A stretch of 64,000 nucleotides of DNA from the NCBI GenBank assembly GCA_964545205.1, contig CAZJFH010000007.1, positions 34,968 through 98,967 of the forward strand, read 5' to 3'. Positions 53,096-62,587 of the stretch are shown here, in pieces. The DNA is from CAZJFH01 sp964545205. GTDB taxonomy: Bacteria > Pseudomonadota > Alphaproteobacteria > Rhodospirillales > Magnetospirillaceae. How positions within the stretch are numbered: position 1 is the stretch's first letter; the number at the start of each line of letters is the position of its first letter. The position numbers and the translations under genes are program-made. Below the pieces are notes generated by a model, which made no database searches, was not told the DNA's origin, and was given only the letters and a program-made list of their open reading frames with translations.

Positions 53096-54349
53096 ATGAC
53101 CACGCTCCGCTCCGAGTTCCTGCGCACCGTCACCGCGCGCGGTTTCGTCCACCAGTGCACCGACACCGACGGCCTCGACGCCGCCCTGGCCGAAGGCCGG
53201 CCGCGGCTGGCCTATATCGGCTTCGACTGCACCGCCGACAGCCTGCACGTCGGCAGCCTGGTGCCGATCATGCTGCTGCGCTGGCTGCAGAAGACCGGGC
53301 ACAAGCCGGTCGTGCTGATGGGCGGCGGCACCACCAAGGTCGGCGACCCCAGCTTCCGCGACACCAGCCGGCCGCTGCTCGACGACGCGCAGATCGACCG
53401 CAACATGGCCGGCATCAAGAAGGTGTTCTCGAAATACCTGACCTTCGGCAACGGCCCCACCGACGCGATCATGGTCAACAACGACGACTGGCTGAGCGGG
53501 CTGCAGTACATCCCGTTCCTGCGCGAGTACGGCCGCCACTTCTCGGTCAACCGCATGCTGAGCTTCGAATCGGTCAAGCTGCGGCTGGAACGCGAGCAGC
53601 CGCTGACCTTCCTCGAGTTCAACTACATGATCCTGCAGGCCTACGACTTCGCCGAGCTGTACCGGCGCATGGGCGTGGTGCTGCAGATGGGCGGCTCGGA
53701 CCAGTGGGGCAACATCGTCAACGGCGTCGAGCTGGGCCGGCGCGTCGACGAGGCGCAGCTGTTCGGCCTGACCAGCCCGCTGATCACCACCGCCTCGGGC
53801 GCCAAGATGGGCAAGACCGCCCAGGGCGCCATCTGGCTCAACGAGGAGCGGCTGTCGGCCTACGACTACTGGCAGTTCTGGCGCAACACCGAGGACGCCG
53901 ACGTCGGCCGCTTCCTGCGCCTGTTCACCGAGCTGCCCGAGGACGAGATCCGCCGCCTGGAAAGCCTGCCCGGCGCCGAGATCAACGAGGCCAAGAAGGT
54001 GCTGGCGATGGAGGCCACCACCCTGTGCCACGGCCGCGAGGCGGCGGAAGCCGCCGCCGAGACGGCGCGCCGGACCTTCGAGGAAGGCGCCCTGGGCGAG
54101 AGCCTGCCCAGGGTCGACATCCCGGCCGCCGAACTGGCCGACGGCATCGCCGCCTTCGAGCTGTTCCGCCGCGCCGGCCTGGCCGAGTCCAACGGCGACG
54201 CCAAGCGCCTGATCAAGGGCGGCGGCGCCCGCGTCAACGACCAGCCGGTGAAGAGCGAGCAGGACAAGATCGGCGCCGACGCGCTTGCCGACGGCGTGAT
54301 CAAGCTCTCGGCCGGCAAGAAGCGCCACGCGCTGGTCAGGGCGGTCTAG
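53096..54349 (+). CDS. tyrS: Tyrosyl-tRNA synthetase
   Basis: This 417-aa class I synthetase has the HIGH-like CTADSLHVGSLVPI, the tyrosine site QMGGSDQWGNI and the KMSKS-like AKMGKTAQGAIWL. An S4 domain with GLAESNGDAKRLIKGGGARV ends the protein. The family start MTTLRSEFLRTVTARGF suggests 53096; an in-frame ATG at 53051 follows GGGGA and cannot be excluded. Confidence 0.95.
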   Translation: MTTLRSEFLRTVTARGFVHQCTDTDGLDAALAEGRPRLAYIGFDCTADSLHVGSLVPIMLLRWLQKTGHKPVVLMGGGTTKVGDPSFRDTSRPLLDDAQIDRNMAGIKKVFSKYLTFGNGPTDAIMVNNDDWLSGLQYIPFLREYGRHFSVNRMLSFESVKLRLEREQPLTFLEFNYMILQAYDFAELYRRMGVVLQMGGSDQWGNIVNGVELGRRVDEAQLFGLTSPLITTASGAKMGKTAQGAIWLNEERLSAYDYWQFWRNTEDADVGRFLRLFTELPEDEIRRLESLPGAEINEAKKVLAMEATTLCHGREAAEAAAETARRTFEEGALGESLPRVDIPAAELADGIAAFELFRRAGLAESNGDAKRLIKGGGARVNDQPVKSEQDKIGADALADGVIKLSAGKKRHALVRAV

Positions 54350-54449
54350 CCACCAGGGGTATCCATCCTGACGATTTGCCGGGCTGGACATTCGTCCCAC
54401 ATCCCGAGGACCGGGTGAATCCTGCCCGCCCGAAGGATGGAGTAGACGA

Positions 54450-54701
54450 ATGCACTGGACGCTCAAAGTCATCGCCGCTGCCGGCGTTCTCGGCAGCCTC
54501 GCCGCCTGTGCCGAGCGCGAGGTCGCGGCCGTGCCGGTCGTGGTCGAACGCCAGCCGGTGATCACCCAGCCGCAGGTGATCCTTCCCGACAGCTACTACA
54601 GCTCCTCGACGGTGATCGAGGAGGACACCGGCTGGACGACGCCGCCGGACGACGACGTCAGCTATCAGTACCAGCGCCGGGTGATCGAGCGCGCCTACTG
54701 A
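54450..54701 (+). CDS. Small lipoprotein, tyrosine-rich
   Basis: This 83-aa protein has a lipobox LAAC with the lipid-bearing cysteine at residue 20. The mature part is proline/valine-rich, with SYYSSSTVIEEDTGW and SYQYQRRV. No domain is recognised. The spacing before the ATG is GA-rich (AAGGATGGAG). It vaguely recalls the tyrosine-rich secreted proteins at 7-9 kb but lacks their motif. Confidence 0.6.
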   Translation: MHWTLKVIAAAGVLGSLAACAEREVAAVPVVVERQPVITQPQVILPDSYYSSSTVIEEDTGWTTPPDDDVSYQYQRRVIERAY

Positions 54702-54706
54702 CGCGA

Positions 54707-54736
54707 CCGGCCGGGCGGCCAGGCCGTCCGGCCGGC
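54707..54736 (+). terminator. GC-rich hairpin after the lipoprotein gene
   Basis: CCGGCCGGGCGG and CCGTCCGGCCGG form an imperfect stem with a loop of about 5 bases just after the stop. No T-run follows, so termination is uncertain. Confidence 0.35.
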
Positions 54737-54808
54737 CATCACGCATTGTTGATTGGCATCGCCGGTTCCCGACCATAGGTTCTAACGGCAAGGACGATTC
54801 GGGAGACG

Positions 54809-55765
54809 ATGCCGATGCCGATGACGCAGCCGCTCGCCGCGCCCGCCGGCGCCAAATTCCAGGATCCGGAGCGCACCGCCGCCGGCGAGCCGCGCGCCCG
54901 CGTGCGCCTGAGCCGGATCGAGACGCTGTGGTTCAACACCGGCACGCTGTGCAACATCGCCTGTCCGCGCTGCTACATCGAATCCTCGCCGCGCAACGAC
55001 CGCCTGGCCTACCTGTCGGCCGCCGAGGTGGCGGCGTATCTCGACGAGCTCGACGCCGATGGCGCCGGCCCGCGCACGATCGGCTTCACCGGCGGCGAGC
55101 CGTTCATGAACAGGGAACTGGCCGCGATGCTGGCCGACGCCCTGGGGCGCGGTCATTCGGCGATGGTGCTGACCAACGCCATGGCGCCGCTGCGCCAGGC
55201 GCGGCGCTGGCTGGCCGCGCTGAACGCCGGCTGCGGCGGCCGGCTGCGGCTGCGGGTGTCGCTCGATCACTGGAGCGCCGCCGTCCATGACGGCGAGCGC
55301 GGCGCCGGCGCCTTCGCCCAGGCGGTCGAGGGCATGGAATGGCTGGCGGCCGAGGGCATCGGCTTCGACGTCGCCGGCCGCCATTTCACCGCCGAGACCG
55401 ACGCCGAGCTGCGGGCCGGCTTCGCCGCCCTGTTCGCGCGCCACCGCCTGCCGGTCGACGCCGACGACCCGACGGCGCTGATCCTGTTCCCCGAAATGGA
55501 CGTCGCCGCCGAAGTCCCCGAGATCACCACCGGCTGCTGGGACATCCTCGGCAAATCGCCCGACGAGGTGATGTGCGCCTCGAGCCGCATGATCGCCAAG
55601 CGTCGCGGCGCCGACCGGCCGGTGGTGCTGGCCTGCACCCTGCTGGCCTACGACGAGCGCTTCGAGCTCGGCCCGACCCTGGCCGACGCGGCGCGCGAGG
55701 TGGCGCTGAACCACCCCCACTGCGCCAAATTCTGCGTGCTCGGCGGCGGTTCTTGCCGGAGATGA
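54809..55765 (+). CDS. Radical SAM protein
   Basis: This 318-aa protein has the 4Fe-4S motif CNIACPRC (residues 50-57) followed by the GGEP-like TIGFTGGEPFMN. It has a C-terminal region with CWDILGKSPDEVMCASSRMI and a late CAKFCVLGGGSC cysteine cluster that may hold an auxiliary cluster. The fold resembles small SPASM-like oxidoreductases or maturases. Three adjacent ATG codons (54809, 54815, 54821) leave the exact start open. The substrate is unknown. Confidence 0.83.
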   Translation: MPMPMTQPLAAPAGAKFQDPERTAAGEPRARVRLSRIETLWFNTGTLCNIACPRCYIESSPRNDRLAYLSAAEVAAYLDELDADGAGPRTIGFTGGEPFMNRELAAMLADALGRGHSAMVLTNAMAPLRQARRWLAALNAGCGGRLRLRVSLDHWSAAVHDGERGAGAFAQAVEGMEWLAAEGIGFDVAGRHFTAETDAELRAGFAALFARHRLPVDADDPTALILFPEMDVAAEVPEITTGCWDILGKSPDEVMCASSRMIAKRRGADRPVVLACTLLAYDERFELGPTLADAAREVALNHPHCAKFCVLGGGSCRR

Positions 55766-55796
55766 CGGCGGCTTGAATCCGGGCTAGGCTCGCCCG

Positions 55797-58469
55797 ATGC
55801 CGCTGCACAACCTCTCCGCCCTGTTCGATCCCGCCGCGATCGCCGTCGTCGGCGCCTCCGACCGCGAGGACGCCGTCGGCCACGTGGTGATGCGCAACCT
55901 GCTGGAAGGCGGCTTCCGCGGCCCGGTGATGCCGGTCAATCCGAAGCACCGCGCCGTCGGCGGCGTGCTCGCCTATCGCGACGTCGCCAGCCTGCCCGAG
56001 CAGCCCGAGTTGGCGCTGATCTGCACACCCGCCGCCACCGTGCCCGGCATCGTCGAGGAACTCGGCCGGCGCGGCACCAAGGCGGCGATCGTGCTGACCG
56101 GCGATCTCGACAAGCCGGCGCCCGAGGTCGGCGCCACCTTCCGCCGCGACATGCTGGCCGCCGCGCGGCCCTACGGGCTGCGCATCCTCGGCGGCAACTC
56201 GCTGGGCGTCGTCGTGCCCAAGGCGGGGCTGAACGCCAGCTTCTCGCACGTCAAGGCGCTGCCGGGCCGCATCGCCTTCGTCTCGCAGTCCGGCGCGCTG
56301 GCCTCGGCGGTGCTCGACTGGGCGCAGCCGCGCGGCATCGGATTCTCGCGGTTCGTGGCCCTGGGCGACGGCGACGACGTCGGCTTCGACGACCTGCTCG
56401 ACTTCCTCGGCACCGATCCGGCGACCAGCGCCATCCTGCTCTACATCGAGCACATCGCCGAGCGCCGCGACTTCATGGCGGCGGCCCGGGCGGCGGCGCG
56501 CAACAAGCCGGTGATCGCCGTCAAGGCCGAGGTCGGCCGCGCCGTCGACGTGCCGCCGCCGGCGGCGACGCTGTCGAGCTTCCTGGCGACGCCGGACGCG
56601 GTGTTCGAGGCGGCGCTGCGCCGGGCCGGCATCCTGCGGGTGTGGTCGCTGGACGAGCTGTTCGGCGCCGTCGAGACGCTGGCGCGGGCGCGCCCGGTCC
56701 GCGGCGACCGGCTGGCAATTCTGGCCGCCGGCGGCGGCACGGGCCTGATGGCGGTCGACGAACTCAACCGCGGCGGCGGCCGGCTCGCCGCGCTGTCGCC
56801 CGAGACCGAGCGCAAGCTGGCGGCGATCAAGGCGCCGGGCGGCAATCCGATGGACATCGGCCCGGCGCCAGGCAGCCATTACGCGCGGGCCTTGCGCATC
56901 CTGGCCGAGGATCACGGCGTCGACGCGGTGCTGGTGATGCACGCGCCGTATCCGCTGGTGTCCAGCGCCGACGCGGCGCGGGCGGTGATCGAGACCACGC
57001 GCGAGGTCGGCGTTTCGGTGCTGTCGTGCTGGTTCGGCGGCGCCGCCGCCGGCGAGGGCCGGCGCCAGTTCGCCGAGGCCGGCATGGCGACCTACGACAC
57101 GCCGCGCGCCGCCGTCCGCGCCTTCCTGCAGATGGTCGAGCACCGCCGCACGCAGGAGATCCTCACCGAGACGCCGCCGTCGCCGGCCGCCGAGTTCGCG
57201 CCCGACGTGGCGGCGGCGCGCAACGTCGTCGAGGCCGCGCTCGCCGACGGCCGGCGGCTGCTCACCGAGCCCGAAACCCGCGCCGTGCTCGCCGCCTACG
57301 GCATGCGGGTGGTGCCGGCGCGGATCGCCGCCGACGCCGACGAGGCCGCCGCCGTCGCCGAACAAGTCGGCTACCCGGTGGCGCTGACCGTGCACTCGCC
57401 CGATATCCTGCGCAAATGGGACGTCGGCGGCGTCGCCCTGACCCTGGAAACCGCCGAAGCGGTGCGCACCGCCGCGGCGGCGATGGAGCGGCGGCTGCGC
57501 GACAAGCGCCCCGACGCCCGCTTCGAGGGCTTCCTGGTCCAGCGCATGGTGCCGCGCTTCAACGCCCGCCAGCTCGTGATGGGCATCGCCACCGATCCGC
57601 TGTTCGGGCCGGTGGTGCTGTTCGGCGAAGGCGGCCGCGCCGTCGAGGTGGTGCGCGACCACGCCGTCGGCCTGCCGCCGCTCAACGTGCCGCTGGCCCG
57701 CGAGGTGATCGCGCGCACCCGCGTCGCCCGCCTGCTGGAGGCCAGCCACGACCGCCCGGCCGCCGACCTGCAGGCGGTGTGCGTCGCGCTGGCCCAGGTG
57801 TCGCAGATCGTCGTCGACCTGCCCGAGGTGGTCGAACTCGACATCAATCCGCTGTTCGCCGACGACAAGGGCTGCACCGTCGTCGACGCGCGCATGAAGA
57901 TCGCGCCGCCGCCGCCGCCCGGCAGCCGCCGGCTGGCGATCCGGCCCTACCCGAAGCATCTCGAGGAATGGGCGGTGCTGAAGGACGGCCGCCGCGTTCT
58001 GCTGCGGCCGATCCGCCCCGAGGACGAACAGGCCCATCGCGTGCTCAAGGAGCGCATGACGCCCGAGGACCTGCGCAATCGCTTCTTCGGCGGCACCGGG
58101 CCGACGACCCACGCCCAGATGACCCGCTACACCAACATCGACTACGAGCGCGAGATGGCGTTCTGCGCGATGCTGGACGGCGCGGACGGCACGCCCGAGA
58201 GCCTGGGCGCCGTGCGCACCGTCACCGACCCCGACAACCAGCGCGCCGACTTCGCGATCGCCGTGCGTTCGGACATGAAGGGCCAGGGGCTGGGGCGGCT
58301 GCTGATGGAGAAGGCGATCCGCTACACGGCGTCCCGCGGCACCACCGAAGTGGCCGGACAGATCCTCGCCGGCAACCGGGCGATGATCGGGCTGGCGCAA
58401 CGCCTCGGCTTCGCCGTCCGCCGGCTGCCCGGCAGCGAGGTCGTCGAGGTCCGGCTGCCGCTGCGGTGA
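55797..58469 (+). CDS. Protein lysine acetyltransferase, Pat/PatZ type
   Basis: This 890-aa protein fuses an NDP-forming acyl-CoA synthetase-like region (residues 1-710) to a C-terminal GNAT domain (about 725-885, AIAVRSDMKGQGLGRLLMEK). It contains VGASDREDAVGHVVMRNLLE, a CoA-binding site, and ATP-grasp. The usual SHTG catalytic histidine segment is replaced by TLSSFLATPDAVF, so the synthetase half is probably inactive, as in Salmonella Pat. Its likely job is acetylating metabolic enzymes such as acetyl-CoA synthetase under acyl-CoA control. It lies 31 bp after the radical SAM gene. Confidence 0.87.
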   Translation: MPLHNLSALFDPAAIAVVGASDREDAVGHVVMRNLLEGGFRGPVMPVNPKHRAVGGVLAYRDVASLPEQPELALICTPAATVPGIVEELGRRGTKAAIVLTGDLDKPAPEVGATFRRDMLAAARPYGLRILGGNSLGVVVPKAGLNASFSHVKALPGRIAFVSQSGALASAVLDWAQPRGIGFSRFVALGDGDDVGFDDLLDFLGTDPATSAILLYIEHIAERRDFMAAARAAARNKPVIAVKAEVGRAVDVPPPAATLSSFLATPDAVFEAALRRAGILRVWSLDELFGAVETLARARPVRGDRLAILAAGGGTGLMAVDELNRGGGRLAALSPETERKLAAIKAPGGNPMDIGPAPGSHYARALRILAEDHGVDAVLVMHAPYPLVSSADAARAVIETTREVGVSVLSCWFGGAAAGEGRRQFAEAGMATYDTPRAAVRAFLQMVEHRRTQEILTETPPSPAAEFAPDVAAARNVVEAALADGRRLLTEPETRAVLAAYGMRVVPARIAADADEAAAVAEQVGYPVALTVHSPDILRKWDVGGVALTLETAEAVRTAAAAMERRLRDKRPDARFEGFLVQRMVPRFNARQLVMGIATDPLFGPVVLFGEGGRAVEVVRDHAVGLPPLNVPLAREVIARTRVARLLEASHDRPAADLQAVCVALAQVSQIVVDLPEVVELDINPLFADDKGCTVVDARMKIAPPPPPGSRRLAIRPYPKHLEEWAVLKDGRRVLLRPIRPEDEQAHRVLKERMTPEDLRNRFFGGTGPTTHAQMTRYTNIDYEREMAFCAMLDGADGTPESLGAVRTVTDPDNQRADFAIAVRSDMKGQGLGRLLMEKAIRYTASRGTTEVAGQILAGNRAMIGLAQRLGFAVRRLPGSEVVEVRLPLR

Positions 58470-58482
58470 GCGGGCGCCGGTC

Positions 58483-59502
58483 CTATTTCGCCGCCGCCTT
58501 TTCCGGCCGGCTCTGATAGCCGCGGACCTGCTGCGAAATCTCCTGCGCCGCCTCGACGACGGCGGTCTCGGCGCTGAAGGCGCGGCCCAGGGCGAGCGCG
58601 ATCTTGGGCAGCAGTTCGACGTCGCGGTGATCGACGAAGCCCTGCTCCGGCGCCCCCTGGACGTGGGCGTTGGCGGGATCGTCGAGCGACTGGCCGATGC
58701 GGTCGGCGACCCCGACCAGCGACAGCGCCAGTTCGGTGACGTGGGCGTAGGGCGTGCCGCGCATGCGGTAGCCGAGGTCTTCGGCGACGAAGGACAGCCG
58801 CCGCAGATGCGCCAGGATCTCGTTGCGCAGCGTCGGCACGCCGGACGTCAGCTTGCCGTCCGCGAAATGTGGCGTGATGCGCTCGGCCAGCCAGCCGATT
58901 TGGACAGCGTAGCGCTCCATCTTCTGCTGGTTGACCCGCACCGCCGCGGCGTCGATCAGGCGCTGCAGGCTGGCGGAATCGGCGTTCGAGACCGCGCGCG
59001 AGCGTAGCGGATTGGGCACGTCGAGCAGCGGCACGGATTGCGGCGTTTCGCGGGCCGCCTTGCGCCGGTCGGGGCCGATGTAGTCGTGGGTGACCACGAA
59101 CGGCTTGCGGCCGCGGGCCAGCATCTTCAGCCGCGAGATCAGAGCGCCGGGGCTGACCGGCTTGACGACGAGGTCGTCGGCGCCGCTGTCGACCACGCGC
59201 TTGACCAGCTCCTGACTGGGATCGCCGGTCAGAACCAGCGAGACCAGGAAGGGATTGTCGCCGATCTTGTGGTGCCGCACCTGGTCGATCAGGCCGCAGA
59301 CGTCGCCGCCCGGAAGGTCGGCGTCGCAGACGACGACGTCGACGAGGTTGCGCTCGACCGTGTCCAGCAGCACCGGAAACGAGCCGCTGTCGATGATGTC
59401 GCGGAAGCCCTCGTGGAACAGCGCGCTCTTGATGCCGTGGCGGATCTGGGCGTTGGCGTCCGCCAGCAACAGTCGCACGTTCTCGAAACGGAATTCGGCC
59501 AT
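58483..59502 (-). CDS. Response regulator-like protein with YIGPDRR output
   Basis: This 339-aa protein has a receiver domain (residues 8-125). The phosphoacceptor D60 is in VVVCDADLPGGD, the switch T is in LVLTGDPS, and K lies in LVVKPVSPG. After the receiver comes the alphaproteobacterial tag YIGPDRRKAAR. A helical C-terminal domain with no DNA-binding motif follows. GGGGAG precedes the ATG. Upstream DNA around 59560-59610 is AT-rich and likely holds the promoter. The partner kinase is not present. Confidence 0.82.
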   Translation of the reverse strand: MAEFRFENVRLLLADANAQIRHGIKSALFHEGFRDIIDSGSFPVLLDTVERNLVDVVVCDADLPGGDVCGLIDQVRHHKIGDNPFLVSLVLTGDPSQELVKRVVDSGADDLVVKPVSPGALISRLKMLARGRKPFVVTHDYIGPDRRKAARETPQSVPLLDVPNPLRSRAVSNADSASLQRLIDAAAVRVNQQKMERYAVQIGWLAERITPHFADGKLTSGVPTLRNEILAHLRRLSFVAEDLGYRMRGTPYAHVTELALSLVGVADRIGQSLDDPANAHVQGAPEQGFVDHRDVELLPKIALALGRAFSAETAVVEAAQEISQQVRGYQSRPEKAAAK

Positions 59503-59602
59503 GCGCTCCCCTGCCCGGCCCCGTGGGCCCGCACGGCCCACAGTTCCGAGAACCGTATCAGCAGCGGGCGTATATTAGCAATATTTCAAATTTTATGCGT
59601 TT

Positions 59603-60403
59603 TCAACTCTGCGGCGCCAGCCGGTCGAGCCGCAGGCGGTGGCGTTCGTCGGTCAGCCGCCAGGCGCCGGCCATGACCGCCGAGACGGCGCCCAGGCCGG
59701 TGCCGCCGGCGATCAGGAACATGATCAGCACCTGATACTTGACCGCCTCGATCGGCGGCACCCCGGCCAGGATCTGGCCGGTCATCATGCCGGGCAACGA
59801 CACCAGGCCGCTGGCCGACATGGCGTTGACGATCGGCATCAGGGCGCCGCGCAGGCTGAGCCGCAACAGCGGCAGCAGCGCCGTCCAGCGATCGGCGCCC
59901 AGGGCGAGTTGCGCCTCGATCGCCGCCCGCCGCTCGGCGACGCCGACCGAGAGCGTGTGAAGCCCCAGGCTGATGCCGGTCATCGTGTTGCCCAGGACCA
60001 TGCCCAGCAGCGGCAGCGCATAGCGCGGATCGTACCACGGGTCGGGGCGGACGGCGGTGGTCAGCGCGAAGATGGTCACGACCCCCGCCGCCAGCATCAT
60101 GCAGCCGGTGCCCAGGCCATAGGCCCAGAGCCCGCGCAGCCGCCGCTCCTGGCGGGCCAGGATTTCGCGGCCGGCGAAGCCGATCATCACCGCCGCCGCC
60201 AACGCCGTCCACCACGGCGAGGCGGCGGCGAACAGCCAGGTCAGCACGAAGCCGACCAGCGTGAGCTGGACGACGGTGCGCGTCGCCGCGACCAGCAGCC
60301 GCTTGGCGATGTTCAGGCGCAGCAGGATCGACAGCGCGGCGTCGGCCAGCACCAGGACGGCGGCGATGGCGAGATCGCCGTAGCCGAGGACGACGTAGCT
60401 CAC
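59603..60403 (-). CDS. FetB-like (UPF0014) ABC transporter permease
   Basis: This 266-aa membrane protein has six to seven segments and the family motifs MVLGNTMTGISLGLH, GLVSLPGMMTGQILAGVPP and YQVLIMFLIAGGTGLG. FetAB of E. coli exports iron and protects against oxidative stress. It starts at a GTG overlapping the stop of the FkbM gene (GTGA). Its ATPase partner is two genes upstream. Confidence 0.87.
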   Translation of the reverse strand: MSYVVLGYGDLAIAAVLVLADAALSILLRLNIAKRLLVAATRTVVQLTLVGFVLTWLFAAASPWWTALAAAVMIGFAGREILARQERRLRGLWAYGLGTGCMMLAAGVVTIFALTTAVRPDPWYDPRYALPLLGMVLGNTMTGISLGLHTLSVGVAERRAAIEAQLALGADRWTALLPLLRLSLRGALMPIVNAMSASGLVSLPGMMTGQILAGVPPIEAVKYQVLIMFLIAGGTGLGAVSAVMAGAWRLTDERHRLRLDRLAPQS

Positions 60404-61098
60404 CCGCCCCGCACGAACACGACGTCGACGTCGATCTGGCGGTTGAGGCGCTTGTTGATGCCGCCGGGCGACGACAGGCACGGCCGGAAGCCGAGTTCGT
60501 CGATCGGGCGCAGCACGTCCATCCAGACCGGACAGCCTTCGTAGATCGGGTGCACCGGAACTTCCGCCTGCAGCATCCGCACCCGGTCGATGATCCCGGC
60601 GGCGCCCTCGATGATGGCGAGTTCGGAGCCCTGGGTGTCGATCTTCAGGAAGATGCGCCGCGCCGTCGGCGCCAGCTCGGGCAGCACCGCATCGAGGCGG
60701 CGCACCGCCACCGTCTCGACGCCGCCGTCGCGGATGCGCGGGAAGGCCTTGTACATGTCGGGATCGGCCGCGAACAGCGAGTTCATGTCGGTGCGGTCGA
60801 AGGCGGTGAGCTGCGCCTCGCCGGCCTCGCGGCCCAGCGCCATGCGCGGCGCCACGGTCCAGTTCGGGTGCGCCGCGGCGTGGCGCGTCAGCGCCGCGTA
60901 AGCCACCGAGCCCGGTTCGAACGACAGGATCGGCCCGGCGTAGCCGACCTGCATCATCGTCTGCGCGAACTGGCCCTGGTTGCCGCCGACGTCGACGATA
61001 AGGTCGATCTCCTGCTCGGCGACGATGGCCGCCAGCCGCACGTGGTATTCGAGATGCCGGGGCGGTTCGCTCCGGAACAGCTTCTTGAACAGGCCCAT
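60400..61098 (-). CDS. FkbM-family methyltransferase
   Basis: This 232-aa protein has LIVDVGGNQGQFAQTMMQVG, then ILSFEPGSVAYAAL, and the later KIDTQGSELAIIEGA, all FkbM methyltransferase motifs. FkbM enzymes O-methylate sugars or polyketides. The start at 61098 has GGAGAG seven bases upstream. The gene sits between the fetA-like and fetB-like genes, an odd place; its stop overlaps fetB. Confidence 0.83.
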   Translation of the reverse strand: MGLFKKLFRSEPPRHLEYHVRLAAIVAEQEIDLIVDVGGNQGQFAQTMMQVGYAGPILSFEPGSVAYAALTRHAAAHPNWTVAPRMALGREAGEAQLTAFDRTDMNSLFAADPDMYKAFPRIRDGGVETVAVRRLDAVLPELAPTARRIFLKIDTQGSELAIIEGAAGIIDRVRMLQAEVPVHPIYEGCPVWMDVLRPIDELGFRPCLSSPGGINKRLNRQIDVDVVFVRGG

Positions 61099-61162
61099 CC
61101 CGATCTCTCCTGCACGCGCCAAGTCGCCGGAAGGTCGCAAACTCGACGGCGCGAGGCAAGCC

Positions 61163-61756
61163 TCAGCTTTCCGGCAGCAGCCGGTCGCCGTCGATGCGCA
61201 GCGCGCGCGACGCCACCCGCGTCGTCTGGGCGGGATCATGCCCGACCCACAGCACCATCATCCCGGCCGCGGACAGCTCGGCGACCAGCGCCTCGACCGC
61301 GGCGGCCGAGGCGGCGTCGAGCGCCGCGGTCGGCTCGTCGGCCAGGAGCACGCGCGGCGGCCGCGCCAGCGCCCGCACCAGCGCCAGCCGCTGGCGTTCG
61401 CCCGTCGACAGTCGCAGCACGGCGGCCTCGCCGACGTCGTCCGGCAGCCCCAGGCGCCGCACCAGCGGCACGGCCGCGGTCCAGTCCGGAAAATGCTCGC
61501 GAACCCGTTCGGCCCACCACCCCGGTTCGGCGGCAAGGTAGCGCACCCGCCGCCGCCACTCCGGCCCGGGCAGCGACTGCCGCTCGACGCCGTCGAGACG
61601 CACCGTGCCGCGGCTGGGGTCGAGGTCGGCGAGCGCCCGCAGCAGCAGCGACTTGCCCGACCCGGAGGGGCCGTGGACGGCGACGCACTCCCCCGGCCGC
61701 AGGTCGAACTCGACGTCGCGCAAGGTCAGCGTGGCGAGGCCGCGGACCGACAGCAC
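61163..61756 (-). CDS. FetA-like ABC transporter ATPase
   Basis: This 197-aa ATPase is compact. It has Walker A GPSGSGKSLLL, signature LSTGERQRLALVRALARPP and Walker B VLLADEPTAALD. Short ATPases of this size pair with UPF0014 permeases. It lies three bases after the thioesterase stop and upstream of FkbM and fetB on the same strand. Confidence 0.85.
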   Translation of the reverse strand: MLSVRGLATLTLRDVEFDLRPGECVAVHGPSGSGKSLLLRALADLDPSRGTVRLDGVERQSLPGPEWRRRVRYLAAEPGWWAERVREHFPDWTAAVPLVRRLGLPDDVGEAAVLRLSTGERQRLALVRALARPPRVLLADEPTAALDAASAAAVEALVAELSAAGMMVLWVGHDPAQTTRVASRALRIDGDRLLPES

Positions 61757-61759
61757 CGC

Positions 61760-62203
61760 TCAGGCCTCGACGCCACCGGCGGTGAAACGCTCCAACGCGG
61801 CGCGCAGATCGTCGGGCAGCGGCAGCGAGCGCGCGTTGCGGACGTCGGCCCAGACGCAGACCGACTCGATGCGGCCGAAGCAGCGATCACCTTCGAACAG
61901 GCCCTGCCCGAGCGCGCAGGACGAGCGGCCGAGCTTGAGCACCCGGGTGCCGATGTCGACCCGCCCGGGATAGTGCGCCTGCGCCAGGAACTCGACGTTC
62001 AGCTTGACGATGACCCAGCCGATCCCGGTGCCGGCGGTCGAGCCCGGCCAGGCGTGCTCGAGGAAATCGACGCGTCCGGTCTCGGCGTAGACCGCGAAGG
62101 CGACGTTGTTGACGTGGCCCAGCCGGTCGAGGTCGGCGAAGCGGATCACGTCCTCGCTCCAGTACGGAAACGACTCCTTCAGCGTCAGGTCGACGGCGGT
62201 CAT
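61760..62203 (-). CDS. Acyl-CoA thioesterase (4HBT hotdog)
   Basis: This 147-aa protein is of the 4-hydroxybenzoyl-CoA thioesterase type. RFADLDRLGHVNNVAFAVYA places the catalytic aspartate in the usual position. LGRSSCALGQGLF follows in the second half. The substrate is an acyl-CoA that cannot be specified. It is the first gene of the FetA-FkbM-FetB transcript. Confidence 0.82.
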   Translation of the reverse strand: MTAVDLTLKESFPYWSEDVIRFADLDRLGHVNNVAFAVYAETGRVDFLEHAWPGSTAGTGIGWVIVKLNVEFLAQAHYPGRVDIGTRVLKLGRSSCALGQGLFEGDRCFGRIESVCVWADVRNARSLPLPDDLRAALERFTAGGVEA

Positions 62204-62332
62204 TGCGACTCCTGTGGCGGTGGGCGGCCATTGATGGCATGGCCTCCCGCCAATGGCAACGGCGCGGGCGGTTGTCGCCGCGGACAGCCGCGACCAAATC
62301 GCAGTGGGCACGACCTTCGGAAAGGGCGAGAA

Positions 62333-62587
62333 ATGGCCATTCGCATCATCGAGGAGAACAAGCCGTACCGGCTGGTCAGCGACGGCGCCGGCCGCTGGGC
62401 GGTGATCGAGGCCCGGGCCGGACACGTCTATTCGCTCCACGGCCGCGAGCGCCGCAGGGCCGACGACAACGAGACCGGCATGGCGGCCGTGGTCGGCGAC
62501 GACGGCTGGCGCGACGAGGACCGCGCCCGGCGCCGGTTCGAAGCCATGTGTCGCGGCGAGGAAGGATTCAGCCAAATCATCTGGTAG
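62333..62587 (+). CDS. Small hypothetical protein
   Basis: This is an 84-aa soluble, charged protein beginning MAIRIIEENKPYRLVSDGAG and ending GEEGFSQIIW. A GGGCGAG site stands a few bases upstream. No family is recognised. It is divergent from the thioesterase gene. Confidence 0.6.
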   Translation: MAIRIIEENKPYRLVSDGAGRWAVIEARAGHVYSLHGRERRRADDNETGMAAVVGDDGWRDEDRARRRFEAMCRGEEGFSQIIW

